This document shows positions 16,451 to 25,826 of a DNA stretch of 64,000 nucleotides, one piece after another. Position 1 is the first letter of the stretch. Each line of letters starts with the position of its first letter. This stretch comes from Tunturiibacter gelidiferens (GTDB taxonomy: Bacteria > Acidobacteriota > Terriglobia > Terriglobales > Acidobacteriaceae). Both the position numbers and the translations under genes were made by a program. The stretch spans positions 124,001-188,000 of the forward strand of contig NZ_JACHEB010000004.1 in NCBI RefSeq assembly GCF_014201335.1, in the 5' to 3' direction. The notes under the pieces were generated by a model, which saw nothing but the letters and a program-made list of their open reading frames with translations, did not search any database and was not told where the DNA came from.

Positions 16451-16497
16451 AGCGAGTTAGCAAGCCAGCGAACTTCTCGCCGACTTGCGAACTCGCT
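16451..16497. terminator. Hairpin within an iterated AGCGAnnTAGCAAG array between convergent genes
   Basis: AGCGAGTTAGCAAGCC at 16451-16466 pairs with GACTTGCGAACTCGCT at 16482-16497 at 14 of 16 positions, with a 15-nt loop. The left side is part of two near-direct repeats of a 16-base unit (16435-16466). It lies between the convergent rhomboid and TonB-receptor genes and could terminate both, although there is no T-run. Confidence 0.45.
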
Positions 16498-16528
16498 GAA
16501 CTCCCGCTGACCCGCAAGATGAACGTAC

Positions 16529-19500
16529 TCAGAACGTCAGTTTGAGGGCAAGTTGTATTAAGCGCGGGTTGTTGACGATTGAATTCACTGAGCCGAAGAA
16601 CGGGGACACTGTGCCCGCAGCCGGTGAATTGAAGTTGATGTCGGCGATTGGCGATCCGTACTGTGGGTGATTGAAGAGGTTGAAGAATTCAGCGCGGAAG
16701 TTCAAGCCCATCTCACGAGGCAGGCGAAATTGCTTGATGAGTGAGAAGTCGGAGTTGACGAAGTCGGGTCCCGTGGCGGGGACACGATTGGCGTTGCCGA
16801 GTTTGCCGGGGGTGATCAACGCGCCGGTGGTGCTGTCAATTTGTTGGGCCTGAGGCGGGGTAAAGCAAGCAGAGTTGATCCACTGGTAGTGGCTATGACT
16901 TGCTGAGTGCGTATCGCAGCCGGGAACCTGGTCGGGCCGGTTGTAGTTAAAGCTGTTGCCGCCTTCATTGAAGGTAGTGCCGGACTGGTTATTGCTGTCG
17001 ATGAGTGGAACCGGGAACCCGGAAGAGATCCTCTCAATCAGCGTCACCTGCCAGTTGCCAAGAAGACTGTCGGTCACAGGGCCCCAGGTGCTTCCGAACG
17101 CTTTGCCCTTACCGAATGGCAGATCATAGATGATGCTTGCAGTGAAGCTGTGATTCAGGTTGATCTGCGACAGGCCCCAGTCGAGATTTTGCCAGTTGGG
17201 GAGTGGGAAATACACCGCGCTCAACAACGAGCCCAGGCCGTCGCTTAGACCGTTGTCGTATGTCCGGGAGTAGGTGTAGGCGATCAGCCCGTAAAGACCG
17301 TGCTTAGGCGCCTTGGTCTCTGCTTTAATCTGCAGCGAGTTGTAATGTGTTTTGCCTACATCGCCAAAGAGAATGATCGAGTTGAAGTTCTCGGTGGGGA
17401 AGGGAAAGACGTAGGGTGCGCCGCCGGGCAGGCAACCGATCGTATAGGTAGAGTCGACTCCGCAAGCAGAGGGGCTGTTGACGTTGATGGCATTGCCGCT
17501 TACCAGAATGTGGCCGGCGACCGCGCCCGCGTAGCCAGCGGTGAGCAGAACATTGCCTGGTAGCTCGCGTTCCACGTTGACGTTATATTGATGAACCCTG
17601 CCGGGCTGGAAGTGGGGCGGCTGGTAGTAGAACGTGCCTTGGAAATTGTCCACAGTCCCCGGCGTGGGCGGAATCGGAAAGCCGTCGGAGAGGAAAAAGG
17701 TTCCCGAAGGTGTCTGGCCGTTAAGGGCGCAGAATGAAGTCGCAAAGGCGCAGCCCGCCCCGGCGAATTGATCCGTCTCGCCGAGGTTGGGTGGATTTTG
17801 CCACAGGCCCTGCGCGCCCTGGCTCCAGACCGAGTCGTGGTAGATGCCGAAGCCGGCGCGGAGCACGGTCTTGTCGCTTCCCGCAACCTTCCAGGCGAAG
17901 CCTAAGCGTGGTTCGTACGCACCACCGAACCTGTCGATGCCCGCCGAACGGCTCACCCCGTTCTGACCTGCGATGAGAAGCTCTCTCGTCGAAGGAATGT
18001 AGTTCGCCATCCGGTCATGGACCTCGGTGATCGGACTCGTAATGCCCCACGCCAGGCCCAGATTGAGCGTCAGCGACGGGATGATCCGCCAGTCATCCTC
18101 GACGAAGGGCCTTATGATCTTCCAGCGGCGGCCGGTGACAGCGCCATTGAATGTCTGGTCGTGGATGGCGCCGCCGCTAATCCCCATCAGCAGGTCGGCC
18201 ATGGGATTGCCGCCGGCTGTACCTCCCCCGGTAAAGTTTCCGGTGACACCAGGGAGCAGAAAGCCGGATCCAAAGGCTTCTGTGCCCACATTCATCTGAT
18301 TGGCCCGGAGATCGATGCCGACGTGAATATCGTGTTTGCCGCGGATCAGGTCGAGATCGTCTCTGAAGGAGTAGATATTGGTTCCACCTTGAAAGGGGGA
18401 GTAGCCGCGATCGCCAAGTGACCAATATCCACTGGTGGGCTCAACGGAAACTATACCTTGACTGTAGGAGCCTCCGGGAAGTGGGGTACCGTCCGGCGAG
18501 CAGCCAGTATTGGCATTGGGAATGCCCAGAAGGGCCGATCCGCAGGTGAAGTTACCCTGTGAGTCAATGTAGTTGAAGATGCGGTCGTACCCGAAGGTGG
18601 CCTGGTTGAGTGTGTTAGCCGCGAACACGTGACTCCAGCCGATGCCGGTATTGCGTGCGTGATTGATGAGGTTTTCATTGCTGCCGAAGGCGTTGGCTTC
18701 GGCAAGGGTGGGAGCGCCGCCGGGCGCAAAAGAGAATGCCTGGTCGTAGCTGAAACGGCCAAACAGGTTGTCCTTGGCCGTGAGCGTATGGTCCAGTCGA
18801 ATATCGAATTTGGTTTCGTTCAGGATGCGGACGGGCTCGTTGACATAGTTGTAACTTCCGCCGGAAGCGTTGGGCGCAGGATAGATATTGAGCAGTCCCT
18901 GGCCAGCACTGTTAATCAGGTTTCTGGGGATCTTGCTGCAGGGGGTTCCCTGTGACTGGCTGCCGTCGGGGTTCGCGGGTATCGGATTGCCTGCGCCGTC
19001 GCATTGGAAGTAGACGTTTGGGTAGTTGGCCGGGTTGGTGGATGAGCCAGCCATATTAGGGTTGGCAATGGCTAAACCTGAGACGGGTTGACCGAAGGGG
19101 TCGGCAGAAAAGTCGCCATTGTGCATTGCCGATGAAGGAACCAGACCGGTGAAGGTGATTCCCTGGCGTTGATACTTTTGCTCGCCATCCACGAAGAAGA
19201 ACGTTTTATTGTGGATGATGGGCCCTCCGATAGAGCCACCAAATTGATTCAGATTGAACTTCGGGGTTGTAGTGGCAAAAGGGCCTTTCGCGTCGAAGGA
19301 GGTGTTGCGGACGAACTCGAAGAGAGATCCGTGGAAGTTATTTGTACCCGACTTGGTTGTGACCAGCACGGTAGGGCCGGCGCGGGTACCGTATTCCGCG
19401 GAATAGCTGTAGGTGAGCACCTTGAATTCCGCGATATCGTCGATGGAAGTTAAGACGCCATAACCGCCTGCCGTCAGTTCGTTATTGTCGATTCCATCGA

Positions 19501-20167
19501 GGAGCCAATCGGTGCTGTTAGGACGGGAACCGCCGACCGACAGAGAGAACCCACCGCGCGCGGCCACCTCGCTGTCTGCACTGGCGTTAAAAAAGCTGCC
19601 GGTGTTGGTCTCTGCCGTAGCACCTGCGGTGAGCGTGGCGAGTTGGACGAAGTCGCGACCGTTCAAGGGAAGCTGCGACACCTGCTGCGAGGTAATGACC
19701 TGGCCGAGAGAAGCGTTCGTGGTCTCGGTAGTTACGGCGTCACCGGAGACCGTCACGGTAGAGACGACGGTTGCAGGAAGAATGGAGAAATCGAGTTCGC
19801 GGGCCTGGTCAACGTCGAGATTGAGACCTTTCGCTTCGGTGCTTTGAAAGCCGGTGAAGTCGACGCGCACAGTGTAATTGCCGACGGGGATCAAAGGAAC
19901 CAGATAGTGACCGGCGCTGTCCGTTTTGGCTTCGCGAGTCAGGCCGGTGCCTTCGCCGGTGACCGTGACCGTAGCTCCTGCTATGGCCGATCCGGATTTA
20001 TCGTGGACATTTCCGGAAAAACTACCGGTGGCCTGGCCATACATGGCCGGACAGATGGCAAACGCGAGAGCGAAGGCGACAACAAAAAATGAGGTTTTGA
20101 GCGAAATCATGTTCGTCAAACCTTCTATAAGGTTCGGACACTGGCCATTCCTGATTATGCGTTTCAT
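16529..20167 (-). CDS. TonB-dependent receptor, Oar-like, with carboxypeptidase-regulatory domain
   Basis: A very large outer-membrane receptor of about 1,212 residues. Order: signal peptide (SFFVVAFALAFAICPAMYGQ), a carboxypeptidase-regulatory-like beta-sandwich (GSFSGNVHDKSGSAIAGATV to VRVDFTGFQ), a plug with QLPLNGRDFVQLATLTAGA and GGFSLSVGGSRPNSTDWLLD, a long barrel, and a terminal LALKLTF. There is no obvious TonB box. Such receptors are expanded in acidobacteria and probably import large carbohydrates or peptides. Two starts are possible. I chose ATG 20167 because AAAGGGG lies five bases before it; ATG 20110 gives a tighter signal peptide. No SusD partner is present. Confidence 0.9.
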   Translation of the reverse strand: MKRIIRNGQCPNLIEGLTNMISLKTSFFVVAFALAFAICPAMYGQATGSFSGNVHDKSGSAIAGATVTVTGEGTGLTREAKTDSAGHYLVPLIPVGNYTVRVDFTGFQSTEAKGLNLDVDQARELDFSILPATVVSTVTVSGDAVTTETTNASLGQVITSQQVSQLPLNGRDFVQLATLTAGATAETNTGSFFNASADSEVAARGGFSLSVGGSRPNSTDWLLDGIDNNELTAGGYGVLTSIDDIAEFKVLTYSYSAEYGTRAGPTVLVTTKSGTNNFHGSLFEFVRNTSFDAKGPFATTTPKFNLNQFGGSIGGPIIHNKTFFFVDGEQKYQRQGITFTGLVPSSAMHNGDFSADPFGQPVSGLAIANPNMAGSSTNPANYPNVYFQCDGAGNPIPANPDGSQSQGTPCSKIPRNLINSAGQGLLNIYPAPNASGGSYNYVNEPVRILNETKFDIRLDHTLTAKDNLFGRFSYDQAFSFAPGGAPTLAEANAFGSNENLINHARNTGIGWSHVFAANTLNQATFGYDRIFNYIDSQGNFTCGSALLGIPNANTGCSPDGTPLPGGSYSQGIVSVEPTSGYWSLGDRGYSPFQGGTNIYSFRDDLDLIRGKHDIHVGIDLRANQMNVGTEAFGSGFLLPGVTGNFTGGGTAGGNPMADLLMGISGGAIHDQTFNGAVTGRRWKIIRPFVEDDWRIIPSLTLNLGLAWGITSPITEVHDRMANYIPSTRELLIAGQNGVSRSAGIDRFGGAYEPRLGFAWKVAGSDKTVLRAGFGIYHDSVWSQGAQGLWQNPPNLGETDQFAGAGCAFATSFCALNGQTPSGTFFLSDGFPIPPTPGTVDNFQGTFYYQPPHFQPGRVHQYNVNVERELPGNVLLTAGYAGAVAGHILVSGNAINVNSPSACGVDSTYTIGCLPGGAPYVFPFPTENFNSIILFGDVGKTHYNSLQIKAETKAPKHGLYGLIAYTYSRTYDNGLSDGLGSLLSAVYFPLPNWQNLDWGLSQINLNHSFTASIIYDLPFGKGKAFGSTWGPVTDSLLGNWQVTLIERISSGFPVPLIDSNNQSGTTFNEGGNSFNYNRPDQVPGCDTHSASHSHYQWINSACFTPPQAQQIDSTTGALITPGKLGNANRVPATGPDFVNSDFSLIKQFRLPREMGLNFRAEFFNLFNHPQYGSPIADINFNSPAAGTVSPFFGSVNSIVNNPRLIQLALKLTF

Positions 20168-20170
20168 CAC

Positions 20171-20645
20171 AACCCCTTTCGATAACTTCGGCTAAAGGTG
20201 GTTCTTGCGTGTAGGGAAGATTGCAGCTTATAGAGCAGGGCACTACTGAGACAACGAAATTCGACAAAGAACTGAACGATTTTGAATAGGCTATCCTGCT
20301 CCTCGCAAATAACGAGAAGCTGTGGCCCAATGTGAAGCAATTGAGTCCCGGGTCCGCGTAACGCGATGATTTTACAAACTTTAAAAAATCGGAGGTACGA
20401 CTAACCTACACAGAAAATTTCTGAAGTCAATCTAAAACCACATTGAGAGAGCCATCAAAAAGGTAATCAATACATCGAACGTGACGTCTGCGTGCTCTCA
20501 CTTGGAATACATGCGCATACGTTCGGCGAGAGAGTTGAGTTCGCGAGAATCGCGGATTTTTTGCTGAATGCAGCACGCGATGCTCGACGCTGGCATGATA
20601 GGGTATTCGCCAATCAGGAGTACAGAGCCCTATCGCAGCCCGGTC
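20171..20645. other. 475-base gap, TonB-receptor upstream region
   Basis: No convincing gene is visible. The proximal part (20173-20179, CCCCTTT) is the ribosome site of the TonB receptor on the minus strand. A near-palindrome CAGAAAATTTCTG lies at about 20411-20423 and could be an operator. The remainder holds no repeat or hairpin that I can support. Confidence 0.4.
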
Positions 20646-21113
20646 TTATTCGCCCTTGGCCCAGAACTCTTCCAGCACGCGCGCACTCTCTTCCAGTAGC
20701 GCCTGCGCCTCTACATCAAATGCGTTCAGATGTTCGCTCTCCACATCCAGCGTACCGATTACGCGCTCGCCATGGCCGAGAATCGGAACGATAATCTCCG
20801 CACGGGTACTGTCGAACGTAGTCATGTAGCCTGAGTCATCGGCCACATTCCCCGCATTGATGGTTCTTCTTCCAGCGATCGCCCTTGAAGTGAGACCCTG
20901 GGTAATCGGAAACGCCTGATGAGAGGGAGCGGAGTATCCACTCCACGCGATATTCACCACCAGACCGCGCTGAAAGTCGACATCGTAGATCCCCACCCAG
21001 CGCCAGGAGCCTTCCTTCCGAATCGCATCCACGATTCGTTTCGCTTTGATTGCGCGGTCTGAGTCTTCGGCAGTAATGTTCCTGAGCGTACCCAGCAGTT
21101 CGCTATCCGGCAC
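20646..21113 (-). CDS. GAF-domain protein of the fRMsr type, without cysteines
   Basis: A 155-residue single GAF domain. WRWVGIYDVDFQRGLVVNIAWSG, ITQGLTSRAIAGRRTINAGNVAD, SGYMTTFDSTRAEIIVPILGHG and VIGTLDVESEHLNAFD follow the outline of free methionine-(R)-sulfoxide reductases (fRMsr/MsrC). That family needs cysteines in the GVCG and ACD-type positions. Here these read GLTSR and TTFDS, and the whole protein has no Cys. It is therefore more likely a small-molecule sensor or binding domain than a reductase. It stands 73 bases downstream of the XRE regulator gene on the same strand. Confidence 0.75.
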   Translation of the reverse strand: MPDSELLGTLRNITAEDSDRAIKAKRIVDAIRKEGSWRWVGIYDVDFQRGLVVNIAWSGYSAPSHQAFPITQGLTSRAIAGRRTINAGNVADDSGYMTTFDSTRAEIIVPILGHGERVIGTLDVESEHLNAFDVEAQALLEESARVLEEFWAKGE

Positions 21114-21185
21114 CAGTCGATCCTCCGGTCTTCGTCAGGGAAGAGGGTTGTCTTTCGCGGCAAATTATGGGGAAGGGAAGTCCCG

Positions 21186-21599
21186 TTAGCTGAGCGTCGT
21201 CTGGGCGAACTTCCGCACCATAGCGAGGAGCAGTCTTCGGTCGCTCTCCGACAGGTGGGCCGAGTACCGCTGCACCTGGGTCAAGAATCGAATCTCCTCT
21301 TCGCCAAGGTTCAGCCCCGACATCTCCTTGGCCATCGCCTCCTCGGCGAAGAACTCCGAGAGCTGCAGGTCAAGAGCCCGTGCGATCTTCTGCAGCGTCT
21401 CAAGGGAGGGCACTGTGTGGCCGTTCTCCACGCGCGAGAGGTAACACCGCAGAAGTCCGGTTCGCTTCTCGATGTCGCCCTGCGACATGCCCTTTTGCAG
21501 ACGGTATCCGCGAATTGTCGTACCGATATTCATCGAGATCGAAAGAGCCTCAATCGACTCGTTCGCCACATCTACAGGGATAGTTTGCATGTCAGCCAT
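21186..21599 (-). CDS. XRE-family helix-turn-helix regulator
   Basis: A 137-residue protein from the ATG at 21599 (MADMQTIPVD); an upstream in-frame start at 21635 is possible. The Cro/CI-type HTH spans about residues 25-80: IGTTIRGYRLQKGMSQGDIE, RTGLLRCYLSRVENGHTVPS, LETLQKIARALDLQLSEFF. The C-terminal helical part (EEEIRFLTQVQRYSAHLSES) is probably a dimerisation region. It is a cytoplasmic DNA-binding regulator; its targets are unknown. The GAF-protein gene directly downstream may be co-transcribed. Confidence 0.85.
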   Translation of the reverse strand: MADMQTIPVDVANESIEALSISMNIGTTIRGYRLQKGMSQGDIEKRTGLLRCYLSRVENGHTVPSLETLQKIARALDLQLSEFFAEEAMAKEMSGLNLGEEEIRFLTQVQRYSAHLSESDRRLLLAMVRKFAQTTLS

Positions 21600-21790
21600 T
21601 AGCCACAAAGTAAACACCCGCAACGACTTGGTCAATGACTATCTTAGGTGACCGTGTGAATCCCGAACCATCCCAGGTTCATGCAGAGGGAGTTACCGGC
21701 CAAACCCTGAAGCCTTACTTGAACCCTGCTCAGATATGGAACCGAGCCCATCATTAACGGATCAATTACTAACTCCGAAGTAATCCCGGG

Positions 21791-22576
21791 TTATACCCCA
21801 ATCCACCGGTAGACGCTGCACAGATCCTCCGGTGAGGCTACGTGGTCGGCCGCCGCATCTTCCTCCGACATTTCCACAGTCCCGGTCCAGAGAAGCTTGA
21901 AACCTGCATGGGCGTCGAACACCTCGCCTGCCTCCGGGTTGAAGTAGATCACGTCCAGCAGACCTGGCCGATCTGCAAATTCGCTCTCCAACCGCTCGAT
22001 CAAACGCTTCACCACCGGCGCCGCGAACGGGTTGAAGAGATAGAGCAGGCAAGGTCCCTCGGGAAACGAAAACTCCGTCGCATCCTGACAAAGAATCTGG
22101 ACTGGACACACCGCTCGTCCCGCGCCGGTCCACACTGTGAGATTCGCCTCGGCAGTTTTGGCCAACGATGCGTTCAGTTCCACACCGATCGCCTGCCGAA
22201 ACTGAAACTCGGAGGCCATCATGACCGGACGCCCCTTCCCGCAACCCAGATCGACAAAACTGTACTGAGAGATCGCTGCATGGCCCGAGTCGGCAATCCA
22301 GTCCTCCATCACCCGCCGAAACCGCGACGGAGCCATTCCGTAGTACGCGGTGTTGAACACATCGTTTTTATGTCCCGAGCGCAGGTCGCCGCCACCGATC
22401 AGCCCACTCGTATCGACGCCATAGCGCCGGTCGAACGGATGCAGCAGAGGCTTTTCCCCACCGGGTGCCTTGTCCTGGTGATGCAGCCGCCCCAGTGCGG
22501 TCCGCATCGTGCCGCGCAGCCCACGCTGGGCGAGCGACCATCGCAGCTTCGACCATGCCGTGTTGATTCTCGTCAT
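21791..22576 (-). CDS. Class I SAM-dependent methyltransferase
   Basis: A 261-residue protein. Motif I FVDLGCGKGRPVMMASEF at about residue 108 followed by AIGVELNASLAKTAEANL is the SAM-binding site, and LLYLFNPFAAPVVKRLIERLE is the post-II/IV strand. The N-terminal 100 residues (HHQDKAPGGEKPLLHPFDRR, YGVDTSGLI, NDVFNTAYYGMAPSRFRRVM) suggest a substrate-recognition region found in small-molecule methylases. The substrate is unknown. It starts 62 bases after the acetyltransferase stop on the same strand, so the two probably act together. Confidence 0.8.
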   Translation of the reverse strand: MTRINTAWSKLRWSLAQRGLRGTMRTALGRLHHQDKAPGGEKPLLHPFDRRYGVDTSGLIGGGDLRSGHKNDVFNTAYYGMAPSRFRRVMEDWIADSGHAAISQYSFVDLGCGKGRPVMMASEFQFRQAIGVELNASLAKTAEANLTVWTGAGRAVCPVQILCQDATEFSFPEGPCLLYLFNPFAAPVVKRLIERLESEFADRPGLLDVIYFNPEAGEVFDAHAGFKLLWTGTVEMSEEDAAADHVASPEDLCSVYRWIGV

Positions 22577-22638
22577 TGCGTTATCTTGTCTGCGTCAGGA
22601 ACGAAGCCCCGCCCATCTTTCATCCCTTCGCAGAAAAC

Positions 22639-23790
22639 TCAATGCAGTTCCCACCGTAGTGCAGGATCGACAAGCGTCTGCAGCAAAAAGTTATTTTTTG
22701 GCGGCGACCAGTGGGCCAACCGGCGCAGCAGCGAGACAAAGAGCGAACGTTGCGCCACCACAATATCGACTGCCTTCTCGGAAATAAATGCATTCCGCAT
22801 CGAGTGTGGTGTTCCGCCCTCGAAGAACAGTCTGTCCGTTCCAATCGCAATCTCATGTTCGATCAGGTAGGCACGAATCACCGTCCCGACAGAGTACTTC
22901 TCGAGACCCCCGCGATTCATCTGCCAGTCAATCTCGGACACTCCATGATGTCTCCTGCCGCCGAGCAGGCCCATCCACTGGCCGTCCGGCGTCTTCACTC
23001 CAACGCAAAACAGCCCGTCCAGCTCCTTCATCGTGCGGTATCGCCTCTCGAGAACGACCTCCGAGACAGGATGTGTCGACGCCGCGTTCAATTCGATCAG
23101 CTGAGCCTTGTTCAGCACACTCTTCACATCGCCCTCGAAGGTGCATCCCAACTCCGCTTCGGCCTTTCGGCGGTAGTACCTCAGATTACGCCGCGTGTGC
23201 TTGCCCATAGCTGCCAGGGTCTCATCGCCCGTCTTCTCCAGCACAATAGTTGCCCCAACTTCGCGTGTCTGTGTCGTCCACAGACGCTTCTTATCTCCCT
23301 CCGAGCCGTCGAAGCACTCCGACCATTTCTCGTTGCCTTCGCCTGCATAGCTGAGCATCACAACCTGCGCGCTATGCGCCATCAGGTAGCGACCCACACT
23401 TGCCGAGATCTTCGTCCGTTCGGTAGGGGGTGCTATCACAGCTCTACTGCCATTGAAGTCGCTCGTAGTGAAGACGCGCGACGGCATCCCGAGCACCTTG
23501 TACTCATAGACCAGGACCGCGCCCTTCAAATCTTCGGCCCGCAGTTCGGTCAGGTTTAAATCCGAGCGCTTCCCTACAAGCACGAGATAGGGGATCTTCT
23601 TCAGGTTGTCAGGTCCGGTAAGGAAGTATTCTAGGTAGTCCATTGCCCCGGTCTGTTCGCAGAGAGAACTCAGACGCACCAGCACAGGCTGAATCCGCAG
23701 AATCGCGGCTCGTCCGCGCAGAACGAAAAAGTGCACGGTGTCCAGATCGTTCCCCAGTAAATCCTTCACTTCATGACTGGTCGAAAGCAT
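22639..23790 (-). CDS. BioF2/FemAB-like GNAT acyltransferase
   Basis: A 383-residue protein with the double-GNAT pattern of the Acetyltransf_6 (BioF2-like) family. The diagnostic segment is MGKHTRRNLRYYRRKAEAEL, followed by LNAASTHPVSEVVLERRYRT, WMGLLGGRRHHGVSEIDWQMNR and YSVGTVIRAYLIEHEIAIGTDRLFFEGG. These proteins transfer acyl or aminoacyl groups in polysaccharide or lipid modification. With the downstream methyltransferase it may form a two-gene modification unit. No polysaccharide genes are adjacent, so the acceptor is unknown. Confidence 0.7.
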   Translation of the reverse strand: MLSTSHEVKDLLGNDLDTVHFFVLRGRAAILRIQPVLVRLSSLCEQTGAMDYLEYFLTGPDNLKKIPYLVLVGKRSDLNLTELRAEDLKGAVLVYEYKVLGMPSRVFTTSDFNGSRAVIAPPTERTKISASVGRYLMAHSAQVVMLSYAGEGNEKWSECFDGSEGDKKRLWTTQTREVGATIVLEKTGDETLAAMGKHTRRNLRYYRRKAEAELGCTFEGDVKSVLNKAQLIELNAASTHPVSEVVLERRYRTMKELDGLFCVGVKTPDGQWMGLLGGRRHHGVSEIDWQMNRGGLEKYSVGTVIRAYLIEHEIAIGTDRLFFEGGTPHSMRNAFISEKAVDIVVAQRSLFVSLLRRLAHWSPPKNNFLLQTLVDPALRWELH

Positions 23791-24161
23791 AGTGAACCGA
23801 AGATCGCTGAAAATGATGCGGGTGTTTTTTTGCTGGGCTACTGCTTCTGATGCATCTCGCCAGCTCTATGGCCGGTCATGGGGCGAAGAAAATAAAGATC
23901 TTTGGCAGATGTGTTACATGGCGGCTAAAAAGCGTACGCCAAATTCATCAATCCGGATCTTCCCAGTTCAACTGTTACTGCAGTGTTTCTGGAGCGGATT
24001 TTTCAATGCCTACCCCCTGCGTCTATAAGAAGTAATCCCAAAATAGCTCTGAACGGGCACAAAAGATAGACCTCGACATACGAAAATCCAAACCATAAAT
24101 CGAGTGCTAGAAAGACTTTACAGCAAGTCAAGCACGAGACCGAAACTTAAAAAGTTCCTCC
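23791..24161. other. Intergenic region without a recognised gene
   Basis: About 370 bases, more AT-rich than the neighbours, between fabG (3' side) and the acyltransferase gene (5' side), both on the minus strand. It probably contains the acyltransferase promoter. I see no open frame with family resemblance. A short AACTTAAAAAGTT palindrome lies near 24145-24157. Confidence 0.35.
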
Positions 24162-24183
24162 AACTGGTAACTCGACACCAGTT
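24162..24183 (-). terminator. Possible fabG terminator hairpin
   Basis: On the minus strand AACTGGT pairs with ACCAGTT (24177-24183 with 24162-24168) around an 8-nt loop, beginning at the fabG stop codon. A T5 run follows eight bases later. The stem is short, so confidence is modest. Confidence 0.4.
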
Positions 24184-24928
24184 ACCCCATGTACATGCCG
24201 CCGTTGACGTCCAATGTGTGGCCCGTGATGTAGGCTGCCTCCTCCGAGGCAAGAAACGCAACCGCATGCGCGACCTCGACATCGGTCCCAACTCGACCCA
24301 GCGGAATGAACTGCGCGTTCATCGCCTTTTGATCTTCGGTCAACACCTCTGTCATCGCCGTCTCGATAAATCCAGGTGCCACTGCATTTACCGTAATCGT
24401 CCGGCTCGCCAGCTCGCGAGCCAGCGACTTGGTCAACCCAATCAGCCCTGCCTTTGAAGCCGCATAGTTCGCCTGGCCCGCTTGCCCAGTCTCTCCCACC
24501 ACAGAGGTCACATTGATGATCCGTCCCCACCGGCCCTTCACCATCTGCGACATCACCGCCTGCGTCATCAGAAATGCGCCCGTCAGGTTCGTCGTCAGAA
24601 CATCGTCCCAATCCTTCCGCTTCATCCGCAGCGCCAGAATGTCCCGCGTGATTCCAGCGTTGTTCACCAGGATATTCACTGCGCCGAAGTGCGCAATCAC
24701 CGCCTTGGCGCACTCCTTGATCGACTCTTCGTTCGCGACATCCAGCGCAAACGCATGTGCCTTACCGCCCGCAGCCGTAATCTCCGCAGCAACCCCCGCC
24801 AGCTTGTCGAGATTTCTCGCTGCCAGCGCCACCGTCGCTCCCGCCCGTGCCAACTCCAGCGCACATGCGCGACCAATCCCCTGAGACGCCCCGGTAACCA
24901 ATGCAATACGACCAGCGTTAATGCTCAT
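24182..24928 (-). CDS. fabG: 3-oxoacyl-[acyl-carrier-protein] reductase
   Basis: A 248-residue short-chain dehydrogenase that reduces 3-oxoacyl-ACP with NADPH in fatty-acid elongation. GRIALVTGASQGIGRACALELA is the cofactor loop, and NILVNNAGITRD, INVTSVVGETGQAGQANYAAS (catalytic Ser, Tyr) and AGLIGLTKSLA (Lys nearby) complete the active site. VNAVAPGFIETAMTE and GHTLDVNGGMYM are the typical FabG end. The start at 24928 is fixed by a perfect GAGGAGG ribosome site three bases upstream. It is an isolated fabG without other fab genes. Confidence 0.92.
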   Translation of the reverse strand: MSINAGRIALVTGASQGIGRACALELARAGATVALAARNLDKLAGVAAEITAAGGKAHAFALDVANEESIKECAKAVIAHFGAVNILVNNAGITRDILALRMKRKDWDDVLTTNLTGAFLMTQAVMSQMVKGRWGRIINVTSVVGETGQAGQANYAASKAGLIGLTKSLARELASRTITVNAVAPGFIETAMTEVLTEDQKAMNAQFIPLGRVGTDVEVAHAVAFLASEEAAYITGHTLDVNGGMYMG

Positions 24929-24990
24929 GAACCTCCTCGAACCGAACTCACCCATTATACGAAGCGCAGCTCGGAACTCCGCGAGCCAGA

Positions 24991-25752
24991 CTAGCGGTCT
25001 TCCCGCAGCGACCAGATGTACACGCTCAACTCCCGCGCGAAGTGCAGCACTGGCGCGCGTTCCGGCAGCGCGATTCCGTGCGCAGCAGGCAGCTCATTCA
25101 CGCGAATCTCCGCTTCGGCTCGCTCCAACGGCCAGGGAGGATGATGAATGTGTCCCACCAGCACCCGCCCTCCGTGCGGAGTAAACAGACAGTATCGCTC
25201 CGTCAAAAAATATTCCAGCGTACCGTCGACACTAGGCCCCGCAACCTCGCCCAGTCCGCGATAGTTCGCTTCAAACCGAACGCTCTCCCTCGTCATCAAC
25301 CTTCTGCTCATGTACTCGATTGCCCCATCCGCCGAAATCTCTCGCTGCATGCTGGCCGGAAAATATGGCAGATGAAACAGCGCCCGCGCACCGGCAACAG
25401 CCAGCGCACTCGCTGCATCGAGCGAAAAAAAATATACCCCACGCAACCCTGTAATCCGCGATCGAACATACGTCCGCAGATTCAACTCGCAAAACTCCCC
25501 CGTGCTCGGAACGGTGACGCATCTCTGCCCAAACGCACGTGTCCGCACCCGATCCATCCAGAACGGCACCACACCGACCCACGCCCATCCGTCGAAGCTG
25601 TCCACTTCAAGTCCTGCCGGTACCAGCCGCGCCATCGCCTCCGGGGCAATCGGCCAATGCGCAAATAGTAGATCGTTCCATCGCTGTGCCATCCTCCACC
25701 GCCCGGCCGGCAATAGGTAAGGCCGATGCGCGAGGGAGCTCAGAACATCCAT
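24991..25752 (-). CDS. DUF2071 (YqjF) family protein
   Basis: A 253-residue protein matching the YqjF/DUF2071 pattern: MAQRWNDLLFAHWPIAPEAM, LVPAGLEVDSFDGWAWVGVV, PFWMDRVRTRAFGQ, FCELNLRTYVRSRITGLRGV, YFFSLDAASALAVAGARAL and FHLPYFPASMQ. Members have an acetoacetate-decarboxylase-like fold, and their function is not established. It is divergent from the ThyX-like gene, with only 74 bases between the starts, so the two may share a control region. Confidence 0.8.
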   Translation of the reverse strand: MDVLSSLAHRPYLLPAGRWRMAQRWNDLLFAHWPIAPEAMARLVPAGLEVDSFDGWAWVGVVPFWMDRVRTRAFGQRCVTVPSTGEFCELNLRTYVRSRITGLRGVYFFSLDAASALAVAGARALFHLPYFPASMQREISADGAIEYMSRRLMTRESVRFEANYRGLGEVAGPSVDGTLEYFLTERYCLFTPHGGRVLVGHIHHPPWPLERAEAEIRVNELPAAHGIALPERAPVLHFARELSVYIWSLREDR

Positions 25753-25826
25753 TACTCCAGCATAGTCGTCATCGAATTACTCTTCGGAAATCCACTTCGA
25801 CAGGATCAAGTATCCTGAGCATCACC

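Noticed and set aside
20646..21113. Annotation as free methionine-sulfoxide reductase (msrC)
   Set aside because: The protein has no cysteine, so the known catalysis is impossible.
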